Of a stretch of 64,000 nt of DNA, positions 26,743 to 37,120 are shown piece by piece (positions within the stretch are counted from its first letter, which is position 1; each line of letters begins with the position of its first letter). The notes beneath the pieces are model-generated. The model made no database searches, was not told the origin of the DNA, and saw nothing but the letters and a program-made list of their open reading frames with translations. The stretch spans positions 6,264,501-6,328,500 of the forward strand of contig NZ_CP125377.1 of assembly GCF_034008315.1 (NCBI RefSeq), written 5' to 3'. The stretch comes from Pseudomonas sp. P8_241 (GTDB lineage Bacteria > Pseudomonadota > Gammaproteobacteria > Pseudomonadales > Pseudomonadaceae). Both the position numbers and the translations under genes were made by a program.

Positions 26743-26840
26743 CCCCATCGCGGGCAAGCCCGCTCCCACAGGAATCTTGGTTGAACACAATTGTTGTTAG
26801 CAACATAAAACCTGTGGGTGCGGGCTTGCCCGCGATGGGG
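26743..26840. repeat. REP-type inverted pair
   Basis: Inverted CCCATCGCGGGCAAGCCCGC and GCGGGCTTGCCCGCGATGGG copies are separated by an A/T-rich centre containing the palindrome ACACAATTGTTGT. It lies between convergent genes. Confidence 0.88.
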
Positions 26841-26862
26841 CTGTGAAGACCATGCCAATACT

Positions 26863-27828
26863 TCAAACCATCGCCGAAAAATTCAACCTGAACTGCTGCG
26901 GCGTCACTCCCAACCGACAATTGAACACACTGCGCATGTGCTGCGCATCGCGAAACCCGCACTGATACGCCACGGTCTTGAGTGGCGCCCGCGTGCTCTC
27001 GAGCATCACCCGTGCCGCATCCACCCTCGCTCGCTCGACGAACTCCGCCGGGGTGATTTTCGCCTCCCTGGCAAACACCCGGGAAAAGTTGCGCGCATTC
27101 ATGTTGGCGGCATTGGCCAGATCAGCGACGGCAAGGTCGCCGGTCAGGTTGGCCAGCACGTAATGCTGAACCATCGCCACGATCGAGGTCGGTTCGGCGT
27201 GGGGAGTCAAAAATGGACTGAACTGCGATTGGCCACCCGAACGCTGGGTAAACACCACCAATCGCTTGGCCACATTCAACGCAACGTCGGGCCCATGATC
27301 GCGCCCCAGCAGGTACAGCGACAGATCGATCCCCGCCGAGACCCCGGCCGAGGTGAACAGCTCGTCGTCCTCGACGTACAACCGATCCGCTTCCACCCGG
27401 GTCGAAGGGCAAAAACTCGCAAGCGCCGCAGCGTCCTGCCAATGCGTGGTGACCGTGCGCCCTTCCAGCAAACCGGCCCGGGCAAGCATAAAGGCACCGT
27501 TACAGATCGAACCAAAACGCTCGGCTCGCACGCAGGCATGGCGCAACCAGCCATCGAAGGTCCTGCCGAAATCCATGAAGGGCAACTGCGGCCCACCAGC
27601 CACCAGCAACAGGTCATACGGCTCCCGTGCTTCGCTGAAGTGGCGATGAGCGTTGAGTGACAAACCGTTGGAGCACACCATCATCTTGCGCTCGACGCCG
27701 ATCACCTCCAGACGATAGTGATCCTCGGGGGCAAGAAAACGGTTGGCTTCGGAGAACACGTCCAGCGGACCGGTGACATCCAGCGACTGCACGCCGGAGA
27801 AAACAACGATGGCGACGGTTTTACTCAT
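26863..27828 (-). CDS. GlxA-type transcriptional regulator (DJ-1/PfpI + AraC HTH)
   Basis: This 321-residue regulator has a DJ-1/PfpI-like domain in residues 1 to about 190 ('VAIVVFSGVQSLDVTGPLDVF', 'LLVAGG', 'SICNGAFMLARAGLLEGRTVTTHW') and a C-terminal AraC double helix-turn-helix ('MNARNFSRVFAREAKITPAEFVERAR', 'VAYQCGFRDAQHMRSVFNCRLGVTPQQFR', each read in segments). The Cys in 'SICNGAF' is at the nucleophile-elbow position, but these proteins act as ligand sensors. Relatives control amino-acid, choline or carnitine catabolism. The target is not evident. It stands alone between two REP pairs. Confidence 0.92.
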   Translation of the reverse strand: MSKTVAIVVFSGVQSLDVTGPLDVFSEANRFLAPEDHYRLEVIGVERKMMVCSNGLSLNAHRHFSEAREPYDLLLVAGGPQLPFMDFGRTFDGWLRHACVRAERFGSICNGAFMLARAGLLEGRTVTTHWQDAAALASFCPSTRVEADRLYVEDDELFTSAGVSAGIDLSLYLLGRDHGPDVALNVAKRLVVFTQRSGGQSQFSPFLTPHAEPTSIVAMVQHYVLANLTGDLAVADLANAANMNARNFSRVFAREAKITPAEFVERARVDAARVMLESTRAPLKTVAYQCGFRDAQHMRSVFNCRLGVTPQQFRLNFSAMV

Positions 27829-27867
27829 GACGTGAATCGCCTTCTATGAATCGGATTGCGCCATCCC

Positions 27868-27966
27868 TGTAGGAGCGAGCATGCTCGCGATGGTCGTCAA
27901 CGATGACGGGGCTACCTGAATGTACGCGGTGCCCTCACGTGCATCGCGAGCATGCTCGCTCCTACA
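27868..27966. repeat. REP-type inverted pair
   Basis: Inverted TGTAGGAGCGAGCATGCTCG copies lie between the GlxA-type regulator promoter and the 3' end of the spu operon. Confidence 0.87.
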
Positions 27967-28009
27967 GGGGATTCGGGCTGATCACAAAGAGGTGATCAAC
28001 CCATCAGGC

Positions 28010-28900
28010 TCAAGCCGCTTCCGGTGCCTGTGCGCGACGCACATCCGGCTGCTTCCAGGAGTCGGCAGCACTCTCCTCAATGGCTTGCTGAATCGCACGT
28101 TTGCGACTTTCTTCGGCGCGACGGCTGAAGAACCAGACCAGGAAGGTCACAATCGACACTGCCAGCAGGATCAGGCTGGCCACGGCGTTGATCTCGGGTT
28201 TGACACCCAGACGCACCGCCGAGAACACTTCCATCGGCAGGGTCGTGGAACCCGGCCCGGACACGAAGCTCGCCAATACCAGATCATCCAGGGACAGCGC
28301 GAAGGACATCATGCCCCCCGCTGCCAGCGATGGCGCGATCATCGGAATGGTGATCAGGAAGAACACCTTCCACGGCCGAGCACCGAGGTCCATGGCTGCC
28401 TCTTCGATGGACAGGTCCAGCTCACGCAAGCGCGCCGAGACCACCACCGCCACATACGCCGCACAGAACGTCGTGTGGGCGATCCAGATGGTGACGATGC
28501 CGCGTTCCTGTGGCCAGCCGATCATCTGCGCCATCGCCACGAACAGCAGCAACAGAGACAGACCGGTGATCACTTCGGGCATCACCAGCGGCGCGGTGAC
28601 CAGGCCACCGAACAGCGTGCGGCCCTTGAAGTGAGTGATACGGGTCAGGACGAACGCGGCCAGGGTACCCAGTGCCACCGCCGCAATCGCCGTGTAGCAG
28701 GCGATTTCCAGCGAGCGCACCACCGAACCCATCAGTTGCGAGTTGTCGAGCAGGCCGACGTACCACTTGATCGACCAACCGCCCCATACCGTTACCAGCT
28801 TCGAGGCGTTGAACGAGTAGATGACCAGGATCAGCATTGGCAGGTAGATGAACAACAGACCCACGACCAGCATCAAGCTGGAGAAACGGAAGCGCTTCAT
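28010..28900 (-). CDS. spuH: Polyamine ABC transporter permease
   Basis: This 296-residue inner-membrane permease of the PotC type forms half of the polyamine channel. It has six or so membrane segments, starting with 'LMLVVGLLFIYLPMLILVIYSF'. The EAA coupling loop is 'EEAAMDLGARPWKVFFLITIP'. Its start overlaps the spuG stop by 4 bp, which implies translational coupling. It is the last gene of the spuB-H operon; a REP pair follows. A charged C-terminal tail of about 40 residues is longer than in E. coli PotC. Confidence 0.94.
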   Translation of the reverse strand: MKRFRFSSLMLVVGLLFIYLPMLILVIYSFNASKLVTVWGGWSIKWYVGLLDNSQLMGSVVRSLEIACYTAIAAVALGTLAAFVLTRITHFKGRTLFGGLVTAPLVMPEVITGLSLLLLFVAMAQMIGWPQERGIVTIWIAHTTFCAAYVAVVVSARLRELDLSIEEAAMDLGARPWKVFFLITIPMIAPSLAAGGMMSFALSLDDLVLASFVSGPGSTTLPMEVFSAVRLGVKPEINAVASLILLAVSIVTFLVWFFSRRAEESRKRAIQQAIEESAADSWKQPDVRRAQAPEAA

Positions 28901-29817
28901 TCTTTACCCTCCATTTCCTTGGCCTGACTGCGGTTGAACAGGATGATCGGCACAATCAGGATCGCCAGCATCACCACCGCCAGAGCGGACGCCACCGGCC
29001 AGTCACGGTTGTTGAAGAACTCTTGCCACAGCACCTTACCGATCATCAGGGTTTCCGGACCGCCGAGCAGTTCCGGAATCACGAACTCACCCACCACCGG
29101 GATGAACACCAGCATGCAGCCGGCGATGATGCCGTTCTTGGACAGCGGGATGGTGATTTTCCAGAAGCTGTTGAACGTGCTCGAACCCAGGTCGGAAGCG
29201 GCTTCCAGCAAGCTGTTGTCGTGCTTCACCAGGTTGGCGTACAGCGGCAGGATCATGAACGGCAGGTACGAATAGACAACACCGATGTAGACCGCCAGGT
29301 TGGTGTTGAGGATCTGCAGCGGTTCGTCGATCCAGCCCATGCTCATCAGGAAACCGTTGAGCAAACCGTTGTTGCTGAGGATGCCCATCCACGCGTAGAC
29401 GCGGATCAGGATCGCGGTCCAGGTCGGCATCATGATCAGCAGCACCAGCACCGTTTGCATCTCTTTACGGGCGCTGGCGATGGCGTAGGCCATCGGGTAG
29501 CCAATCACGAGGCAGAGGATGGTGCTGATCAGCGCCATCTTCAACGAGCCCAGGTATGCGGCGATGTACAACTCATCGTCGCCGAGCATCGCGTAGTTGC
29601 CCAGGTTCAGCAGCAACTGCAACTTCTGTTCGGCGAAGCTGTAGATTTCGGTGTACGGCGGAATGGCCACGTCGGCTTCGGCGAAGCTGATCTTCAACAC
29701 AATGAAGAACGGCAACATGAAGAACAGGAACAGCCAGATGAACGGAACCCCGATGACCAGTTGGCGGCCACCGGGAATTATTCGATTGAGTCGGCGTTTG
29801 AATTTGCGCATGTTCAT
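28897..29817 (-). CDS. spuG: Polyamine ABC transporter permease
   Basis: This 306-residue PotB-type inner-membrane permease is the partner of SpuH. An N-terminal basic stretch precedes the first helix ('VIGVPFIWLFLFFMLPFFIV'). The EAA loop is 'LEAASDLGSSTFNSFWKITIP', the contact site for the SpuF ATPase. It overlaps spuF at its start and spuH at its end by 4 bp each, a tight operon arrangement. Confidence 0.94.
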   Translation of the reverse strand: MNMRKFKRRLNRIIPGGRQLVIGVPFIWLFLFFMLPFFIVLKISFAEADVAIPPYTEIYSFAEQKLQLLLNLGNYAMLGDDELYIAAYLGSLKMALISTILCLVIGYPMAYAIASARKEMQTVLVLLIMMPTWTAILIRVYAWMGILSNNGLLNGFLMSMGWIDEPLQILNTNLAVYIGVVYSYLPFMILPLYANLVKHDNSLLEAASDLGSSTFNSFWKITIPLSKNGIIAGCMLVFIPVVGEFVIPELLGGPETLMIGKVLWQEFFNNRDWPVASALAVVMLAILIVPIILFNRSQAKEMEGKE

Positions 29818-30956
29818 GAGCGAAGTACCACGCCGCTATCGTCTTCCCAGTACACGTAAACCTGATCGCCCCAGGTCGGACGCGCGCCACGACGTTCGGC
29901 GTTGGCCACGAACGACTGCACCAGCTTGCCGCTTGGCAGCTCGACGTAGAACACCGAGTGCCCGCCCAGGTACGCAATGTCGTGGACCTTGCCGCTGGAC
30001 CAGTTGTACTGGCAGGTCGGCATGTCGGCGGTGACCAGCAGTTTTTCCGGACGGATCGCGTAGGTAACCGATTTGTCCTGCACCGAGGTGCTGATGCCGT
30101 GGCCCACGTAGATCTGGTGGTCCATGTCTTTGCAGGTAATGATCGCGTGGCCTTCGGCGTCGTCGATCACTTCGCCTTCGAAGATGTTCACGTTACCGAT
30201 GAATTCGCAGACCAGGCGGCTGGTCGGGGTTTCGTAGATGTCGATCGGGCTGCCGATCTGGGCAATCCATCCCAGGTGCATGATCGCGATGCGCTCGGCC
30301 ATGGTCATGGCCTCTTCCTGGTCGTGGGTCACCATGACGCAGGTCACGCCGACGCGCTCGATGATCTCGACCAGTTCCAGCTGCATTTGCGAGCGCAGCT
30401 TTTTATCCAGCGCGCCCATCGGTTCGTCGAGCAGCAACAGCTTCGGGCGCTTGGCCAAGGAACGAGCCAGGGCCACGCGCTGACGCTGGCCGCCGGACAA
30501 CTGGTGCGGCTTGCGCTTGGCGTACTGGCTCATCTGCACCAGCTTGAGCATGTCCGCCACGCGGGCATCGACTTCAGCGGCCGGCAATTTGTCCTGCTTG
30601 AGGCCGAAGGCGATGTTCTGCGCCACGGTCATGTGCGGGAACAGGGCGTACGACTGGAACATCATGTTGATCGGCCGCTCGTACGGCGGCATGTCGGTGA
30701 TGTCTACGCCATCGAGGAAAATCCGCCCTTCCGTGGGCCGTTCGAAACCGGCGAGCATGCGCAGCAACGTGGATTTGCCCGATCCCGAACCGCCGAGCAG
30801 GGCGAAAATCTCGCCTTTCTTGATTTCCAGGGACACGTCGTCCACGGCAATCGTCTCGTCGAACTTCTTCGTGACCCGGTCGATTTTGACCAGCACCTGT
30901 TTAGGTGACTGGTCGCCCTCGAGGGCTTTCTTATAGGCGCCGGAGGCAACTGCCAT
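29814..30956 (-). CDS. spuF: Polyamine ABC transporter ATP-binding protein
   Basis: This 380-residue PotA-type ATPase energises putrescine/spermidine uptake. Walker A is 'GGSGSGKST', the signature 'LSGGQRQRVALARSL', Walker B 'LLLLDEPMGALD' and the switch His 'MVTHDQEEAM'. The C-terminal third is a TOBE regulatory domain ('YAIRPEKLLV'). It is followed by spuG with a 4-bp overlap and preceded by spuE with a 72-bp gap. Confidence 0.96.
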   Translation of the reverse strand: MAVASGAYKKALEGDQSPKQVLVKIDRVTKKFDETIAVDDVSLEIKKGEIFALLGGSGSGKSTLLRMLAGFERPTEGRIFLDGVDITDMPPYERPINMMFQSYALFPHMTVAQNIAFGLKQDKLPAAEVDARVADMLKLVQMSQYAKRKPHQLSGGQRQRVALARSLAKRPKLLLLDEPMGALDKKLRSQMQLELVEIIERVGVTCVMVTHDQEEAMTMAERIAIMHLGWIAQIGSPIDIYETPTSRLVCEFIGNVNIFEGEVIDDAEGHAIITCKDMDHQIYVGHGISTSVQDKSVTYAIRPEKLLVTADMPTCQYNWSSGKVHDIAYLGGHSVFYVELPSGKLVQSFVANAERRGARPTWGDQVYVYWEDDSGVVLRS

Positions 30957-31028
30957 TTACGAAACTCCCAGAAAAAAAGAGTGCAGTTCGCTCAAGGTGA
31001 GCCAACCTGGATAGTTTGAGCCTTGAAA

Positions 31029-32168
<1,140 letters not shown>

Positions 32169-32259
32169 TTACATGACAACCGTGGTTGCCCGGCAACAAA
32201 ACCGGCGCGCAACTTACCCTCGAAAAACCGTTCCAGCAAAACTTTTATGCAGTTACACC

Positions 32260-32359
32260 TGTAGGAGCGAGCCTGCTCGCGATGGTCGTCAACGATAACG
32301 ATGGGTGCCTGACACCCCGTGGCGCTCTCAGGTTCATCGCGAGCATGCTCGCTCCTACA
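32260..32359. repeat. REP-type inverted pair inside the spu operon
   Basis: Inverted 'TGTAGGAGCGAGC' copies extended by TTGCTCGCGATG-like sequence lie between spuD and spuE within the operon. In an mRNA this would form a long stem downstream of spuD. Confidence 0.87.
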
Positions 32360-32369
32360 GGGCTATTAC

Positions 32370-33482
32370 TTATTTACCGGATTTGATCTTGGTCCAGCTG
32401 CGGGTCATGATCCGCTGGGTCGCGGCCGGCAAGTCGGCAATCGCGTACAGCTTGGCCAGCACGTCCGCCGGCGGGTAAACGCCCGGGTCGCCGGTGATGT
32501 CTTTGTCCACCAGCGGCGTGGCAGCCGCGTTACCGTTCGGGAAACGCACGGCGTTGGTGATTTCAGCCATGATTTCCGGCTTCTGCAGGAAGGTCATGAA
32601 TTTGTAGGCGCCTTCGACGTTTTCGGCATCTTTAGGGATGGCGACCATGTCGTAGAAGCTGCCTGCACCTTCTTTCGGAATGTTGTAGCTGACTTTCACC
32701 TTGTCGCCGGCTTCTTGTGCGCGGGACTTGGCCTGGTAAATGTCACCCGAGTAACCCACGGCCACGCAGATGTTGCCGTTGGCCAGGTCGGAGATGTACT
32801 TGGACGAGTGGAAGTAACCTACCGAAGGACGGATTTTCAGGAACAGCGCTTCGGCTTCGGCCAGTTGTTTTTTGTCCTGGCTGTCGGTTGGATAGCCCAG
32901 GTAGTGCAACGCCACCGGAATCATCTCGGTTGGCGAATCGAGGAAACTGATACCGCACGATTTCAACTTCGCGGCGTTTTCAGGTTTGAACAACAGGTCC
33001 CAGGAGTTGGTCGGTGCATCGGCACCCAGTGCAGCCTTGACCTTCTCGGCGTTGAAGCCAATGCCGATCGAACCCCACATGTACGGGAAAGCGTGCTCGT
33101 TGCCCGGGTCGCTGACCGAGACGGCCTTGAGCAGGTCAGGGTTCAGGTTTTTCCAGTTAGGCAGCTTGGACTTGTCCAGCTTCTGGTACACGCCGGCCTT
33201 GATCTGCTTGGCCAGGAAATTGTTCGACGGCACAACGATGTCATAACCGGACTTGCCGGCCAGCAACTTGGCTTCGAGGGTTTCGTTACTGTCGAAGACG
33301 TCGTAGACCACTTTGATGCCCGACTCGTCTTCGAACTTCTTGACGGTATCCGGGGCGATGTAATCGGACCAGTTATACACGTGCAGAACTTTGTCATCGG
33401 CGTGAACCGCGCCCGCCATCAACCCCATCATGGACATGGCAAGGAGTGTTTTGCCAGCGAGCTTTTTACCTAGTGCCTTCAT
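32370..33482 (-). CDS. spuD: Periplasmic polyamine-binding protein (putrescine-type)
   Basis: This 370-residue PotF-type binding protein has a signal peptide ('[20 protein letters not shown]'). '[16 protein letters not shown]' follows, with conserved '[20 protein letters not shown]' and a C-terminal '[13 protein letters not shown]'. It is a clear paralogue of SpuE. The start at 33482 has GGAG 8 nt upstream; a longer frame continues without similarity. By gene order it corresponds to the putrescine-binding SpuD. Stem-loops flank it on both sides in the operon (33608-33661 and the REP pair at 32260-32359). Confidence 0.93.
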   Translation of the reverse strand: MKALGKKLAGKTLLAMSMMGLMAGAVHADDKVLHVYNWSDYIAPDTVKKFEDESGIKVVYDVFDSNETLEAKLLAGKSGYDIVVPSNNFLAKQIKAGVYQKLDKSKLPNWKNLNPDLLKAVSVSDPGNEHAFPYMWGSIGIGFNAEKVKAALGADAPTNSWDLLFKPENAAKLKSCGISFLDSPTEMIPVALHYLGYPTDSQDKKQLAEAEALFLKIRPSVGYFHSSKYISDLANGNICVAVGYSGDIYQAKSRAQEAGDKVKVSYNIPKEGAGSFYDMVAIPKDAENVEGAYKFMTFLQKPEIMAEITNAVRFPNGNAAATPLVDKDITGDPGVYPPADVLAKLYAIADLPAATQRIMTRSWTKIKSGK

Positions 33483-33607
33483 GCGTAATGCTCCAAATTT
33501 TTCTTTTTTGAACCACTTGTTCAGCGACCGAACCCGGGTAACTGGAACCGCGGCTAGTCTGGCAAGATCCACATCGGTCTTTCAAGGAAAGGCCACGCTT
33601 TCTGACA

Positions 33608-33661
33608 GCTCTGAGCGCAAGTTCCTGTTTTCTACAGAACCTCGGACTTTGCGCTCAGAGC
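33608..33661 (-). other. Intercistronic stem-loop between spuC and spuD
   Basis: A perfect 13-bp stem is formed by GCTCTGAGCGCAA (33608-33620) and TTGCGCTCAGAGC (33649-33661). A smaller GTTC/GAAC hairpin nests in the 28-nt loop. It begins 8 bp after the spuC stop codon and lacks a T-run on the operon strand, so it looks like an RNA stabiliser or processing element rather than a terminator. Confidence 0.75.
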
Positions 33662-33668
33662 CTAGCAC

Positions 33669-35033
33669 TTAGCCCTGCAATGCACTCAGGGTCAGGTCAA
33701 GACACTTGCGAGCCTTGGCCACCAGCTCATCGATTTCCGCCGGTGTAATCACCAGGGGTGGCGCGATGATCATGGTATCGCCGACGGCGCGCATGATCAG
33801 GCCGTTGTCGAAGCAGAACTGACGGCAGATCATGCCGACGCCCTTGCCTTCATAACGCTTGCGTGTGGCCTTGTCCTGAACCAGTTCGATGGCCCCCAAC
33901 AGACCTACCCCACGAACTTCACCCACCAGCGGATGATCGTTGAGTTCCCGCAGACGTTTCTGCAAATACGGTGCCGTTTCTGCATGAACGCGCTCGATAA
34001 TTTTCTCGTCGCGCATGATGCGGATGTTTTCCAGCGCCACCGCAGCGGCCACCGGGTGCCCGGAGTAAGTGAAACCGTGGTTGAAGTCGCCGCCCTCGTT
34101 GAGCACGTCCACCACTTCATCACGCACAATCAGGCCACCCATCGGGATGTAGCCGGACGTCAGGCCTTTGGCGATGGTCATCATGTCGGGCTTGAGACCG
34201 TAGAAATCGCTACCGAACCACTCACCGGTACGACCGAAACCGCAAATCACTTCATCGGCCACGAACAGGATGTCGTACTTGGCGAGGATTTCCTTGATGC
34301 GCGGCCAGTAGCTGTCTGGCGGAATGATCACGCCGCCCGCACCCTGGATCGGCTCGGCAATAAAGGCACCGACGTTGTCGACGCCAACTTCGAGAATTTT
34401 CTCTTCCAGCTGATTGGCCGCCCAGATCCCGAACTCTTCCGGGGTCATGTCGCCGCCTTCGGCGAACCAGTACGGCTGGGCAATGTGGACGATGCCCGGG
34501 ATCGGCAAGTCGCCCTGTTCGTGCATGTAAGTCATGCCGCCCAGGCTCGCGCCGGCCACGGTGGAACCGTGATAGCCGTTCTTGCGGCTGATGATGACTT
34601 TCTTGTTCGGCTGGCCTTTGATCGCCCAATAATGGCGAACCATACGCAACATGGTGTCGTTGCCTTCGGAACCGGACCCGGTGAAGAACACGTGGTTCAT
34701 GCCTTCGGGCGCGATATCGGAGATGGCCTTGGCCAGTTCCAGCACCGGCGGGTGGGCGGTCTGGAAGAACAGGTTGTAGTAAGGCAATTCGCGCATCTGC
34801 TTGCTGGCCGCGTCGGCCAGTTCATCGCGACCGTAACCAATCGCCACGCACCACAAACCGGCCATGCCGTCGAGGATCTGGTTGCCTTCGCTATCCCACA
34901 GGTAAACACCCTTGGCATTGGTGATGATCCGCGGGCCTTTCTCTTTCAGCTGCTTGAAGTCGCTGAACGGAGCCAGGTGGTGATCGTTGCTCAGGGTTTG
35001 CCATTCACGGGTTTGCGGATTGTTGCTGGTCAT
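33669..35033 (-). CDS. spuC: Polyamine:pyruvate aminotransferase
   Basis: This 454-residue class III PLP aminotransferase has the PLP Lys near 289 in '[17 protein letters not shown]', '[21 protein letters not shown]' for cofactor phosphate binding and '[19 protein letters not shown]' with the PLP-pyridine Asp. In P. aeruginosa SpuC transfers an amino group from putrescine, cadaverine or related amines to pyruvate. It lies between spuB and spuD in one operon. Confidence 0.94.
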   Translation of the reverse strand: MTSNNPQTREWQTLSNDHHLAPFSDFKQLKEKGPRIITNAKGVYLWDSEGNQILDGMAGLWCVAIGYGRDELADAASKQMRELPYYNLFFQTAHPPVLELAKAISDIAPEGMNHVFFTGSGSEGNDTMLRMVRHYWAIKGQPNKKVIISRKNGYHGSTVAGASLGGMTYMHEQGDLPIPGIVHIAQPYWFAEGGDMTPEEFGIWAANQLEEKILEVGVDNVGAFIAEPIQGAGGVIIPPDSYWPRIKEILAKYDILFVADEVICGFGRTGEWFGSDFYGLKPDMMTIAKGLTSGYIPMGGLIVRDEVVDVLNEGGDFNHGFTYSGHPVAAAVALENIRIMRDEKIIERVHAETAPYLQKRLRELNDHPLVGEVRGVGLLGAIELVQDKATRKRYEGKGVGMICRQFCFDNGLIMRAVGDTMIIAPPLVITPAEIDELVAKARKCLDLTLSALQG

Positions 35034-35092
35034 ACGAATCTCCTAAAAAAATCAGGTAAAAGCGCCGCCCGAAAACGACGGCGCCCGGCGTA

Positions 35093-36451
35093 TCAGACGG
35101 CAAAGAGCAGGAATTCCCTTTCCCACGAACTGATGACGCGCTTGAAGTTTTCATGCTCGGCCCGCTTGACCGCGACGTAGCCAGTGATGAAATTTTTGCC
35201 CAGATAACGCTCGATGGTCGCGCTGTTTTCCATGCGTTCCAGCGCATCTTCGATGGTCAGTGGCAGGCGCAGGTTGCGGCGTTCATAGCCACGCCCCACC
35301 ACCGGCGCACTCGGGTTCAGGCCTTCGACCATGCCGATGTAGCCGCAGAGCAGGCTCGCGGCAATTGCCAGGTAAGGGTTGGCGTCGGCGCCCGGCAGGC
35401 GGTTTTCCACCCGACGGTTCTGTGGTCCGGCATCCGGAACCCGCAGGCCCACGGTGCGGTTCTCTTCGCCCCACTCCACGTTCACCGGTGCCGAGGTGTC
35501 CGGCAGGAAGCGGCGGAACGAGTTGACGTTGGGCGCGAACAGCGGCAACAGCTCGGGGATGAGTTTCTGCAAGCCGCCAATGTGGTGCAGGAACAGCTGG
35601 CTCATGGTCCCGTCTTCATTGGAGAAGATGTTCTTGCCGGTCTCCATGTCGATGATGCTCTGGTGCAAGTGCATTGCACTGCCCGGCTCGCCGGTCATCG
35701 GCTTGGCCATGAAGGTCGCGGCCACGTCGTGCTTGAGCGCGGCTTCGCGCATGGTGCGCTTGAACACCAGGATCTGGTCGGCCAGGGACAGGGCATCGCC
35801 GTGACGGAAGTTGATTTCCATCTGCGCCGTGCCGTCCTCGTGGATCAATGTGTCGAGATCCAGCTCCTGCAATTCGCACCAGTCGTAGACGTCTTCAAAC
35901 AGTGGATCGAATTCGTTCGCCGCTTCGATGGAAAACGACTGGCGACCGGTCTCCGGACGACCGGAGCGACCGATCGGCGGCTGCAACGGGTAATCCGGGT
36001 CGTCGCTGCGCTTGGTCAGGTAGAACTCCATTTCCGGCGCCACAATCGGCTGCCAGCCCTTGTCGGTATAGAGTTTCAGAACCTTCTTGAGCACGTTGCG
36101 CGGCGACAGCTCGATCGGGTTGCCTTGTTTGTCGTAGGTGTCGTGGATAACGATGGCGGTCGGCTCGATGGCCCAAGGCACCACGTACACCGCGCTCTGG
36201 TCTGGACGGCAGATCATGTCGATGTCGGCCGGATCGAGCAGTTCGTAATAGATGTCGTCTTCGACGTAATCGCCGGTCACGGTCTGCAGCAGAACGCTTT
36301 CTGGCAGGCGCATGCCTTTTTCGGCGATGAATTTGTTGGTCGGCGAAATCTTGCCCCGGGTAATCCCGGTCAAGTCGGCGATCATGCATTCGACTTCTGT
36401 GATCTTGTGGTCTTTCAACCAATCGGTGAGCTGGTCGAGGTTGTTACTCAT
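35093..36451 (-). CDS. spuB: Glutamate-polyamine ligase (glutamine-synthetase family)
   Basis: This 452-residue GS-type ligase joins glutamate to a polyamine using ATP, the entry step of gamma-glutamyl catabolism. GS signatures visible are 'PEMEFYLTKR', 'AQMEINFRHGDALSLAD', 'FMAKPMTGEPGSAMHLHQS' and 'ENRLPGADANPYLAIA'. It is only about 30% like the divergent spuI by eye. The start at 36451 ('MSNNLDQLTDWLKDH') has an upstream A/G-rich site; the frame continues into unrelated sequence. It is the first intact gene of the operon because the upstream spuA has decayed. Confidence 0.92.
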   Translation of the reverse strand: MSNNLDQLTDWLKDHKITEVECMIADLTGITRGKISPTNKFIAEKGMRLPESVLLQTVTGDYVEDDIYYELLDPADIDMICRPDQSAVYVVPWAIEPTAIVIHDTYDKQGNPIELSPRNVLKKVLKLYTDKGWQPIVAPEMEFYLTKRSDDPDYPLQPPIGRSGRPETGRQSFSIEAANEFDPLFEDVYDWCELQELDLDTLIHEDGTAQMEINFRHGDALSLADQILVFKRTMREAALKHDVAATFMAKPMTGEPGSAMHLHQSIIDMETGKNIFSNEDGTMSQLFLHHIGGLQKLIPELLPLFAPNVNSFRRFLPDTSAPVNVEWGEENRTVGLRVPDAGPQNRRVENRLPGADANPYLAIAASLLCGYIGMVEGLNPSAPVVGRGYERRNLRLPLTIEDALERMENSATIERYLGKNFITGYVAVKRAEHENFKRVISSWEREFLLFAV

Positions 36452-36491
36452 AAATGCCTCTAGGCTTTGAGTTCCCTGACTCTTGCATGAG

Positions 36492-36842
36492 TCAGGCGAT
36501 AGTTGACGCATCGGCGTCGCGTTGGAATGCAAGTCTGCGGCAGGCGCCCGTGCTTGTGGGCACTTGCGTCGAAGCCAGGCGTGCAGAATCGCGAGCGGTA
36601 TCCTGCACGATGGTTGAGCCACTATTGTGAATCGGTTCTATATTGAATGGAGTAACCGTAATGGGGGTGCCATTGCGACCGTCCAGAATATCGGACGGGG
36701 ACGGTCGAACCGTCAAGGACGAGAGAATCATCCGAGCTGCTGAGCCCATGGCGCGGACGAACCTGTCACCACTGATGTGGTAAACATGTCGACCGACCTG
36801 TCTTGAGCAGTCGGTGACGCCGATTAACGGCAGGCGAGACAT
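36492..36842 (-). pseudogene. spuA: Remnant of spuA (class I glutamine amidotransferase, gamma-glutamyl hydrolase)
   Basis: A 116-codon frame begins 'MSRLPLIGVTDCSRQVG' and 'HVYHISGDRFVRAM', the N-terminus expected of SpuA/PuuD-type hydrolases. Later 'SDILDGRNG', 'FNIEPIH', 'DTARDSARLAS' and 'VPTSTGACRR' echo the family pattern LLD-LDG, SN-EP, D-RD and the nucleophile 'VP-GICRG'. About half of the usual 250 residues is missing, including the region of the catalytic His and Glu, and the matched blocks are closer together than normal. It sits where spuA lies in P. aeruginosa, upstream of spuB and divergent from spuI. It should not make an active enzyme. The family comparison is from memory. Confidence 0.78.
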
Positions 36843-36995
36843 GAAGCACCCCGGTATTATTGCTGTTATGGGTTTGATTCGAGCTTAGCCTTGTTCATTT
36901 TTTTACACAACACCCCCGTAAAAAATACAACACGGTCCGCTCAAGCCCGCGGTAGCCAACACGCCAAAGGGTATAAAAACGCCCCAAAGTGCCTC

Positions 36996-37020
36996 AAAAA
37001 AGCCATGCGAGCGCTTTTTT
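36996..37020. terminator. Terminator-like hairpin between spuI and the spuA remnant
   Basis: AAAAAAGC (36996-37003) and GCTTTTTT (37013-37020) form an 8-bp stem with a 9-nt loop and built-in A and T runs. It lies about 100 bp upstream of spuI, inside a divergent promoter region, where it could limit readthrough in either direction or act as an attenuator. The rest of the 37021-37120 gap holds only the spuI leader with AAGGTG before the ATG. Confidence 0.55.
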
Positions 37021-37120
37021 AGGGCAAAAAAGGCCTCGCTTGACTTCGGCATGCCGTTCGGGTTGACTGAAACCAGAAAAGATCAATGATTGATATTTTT
37101 AACAACAAAGGTGTTGCATC

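Noticed and set aside
36492..36842. A functional small novel gene between spuB and spuI
   Set aside because: The N-terminal and scattered later matches to SpuA, the half length and the exact ancestral position fit a decayed gene better.
36885..37120. A sigma-54 (-24/-12) promoter for spuI
   Set aside because: No convincing TGGCAC-N5-TTGC pair was found on either strand in this gap.
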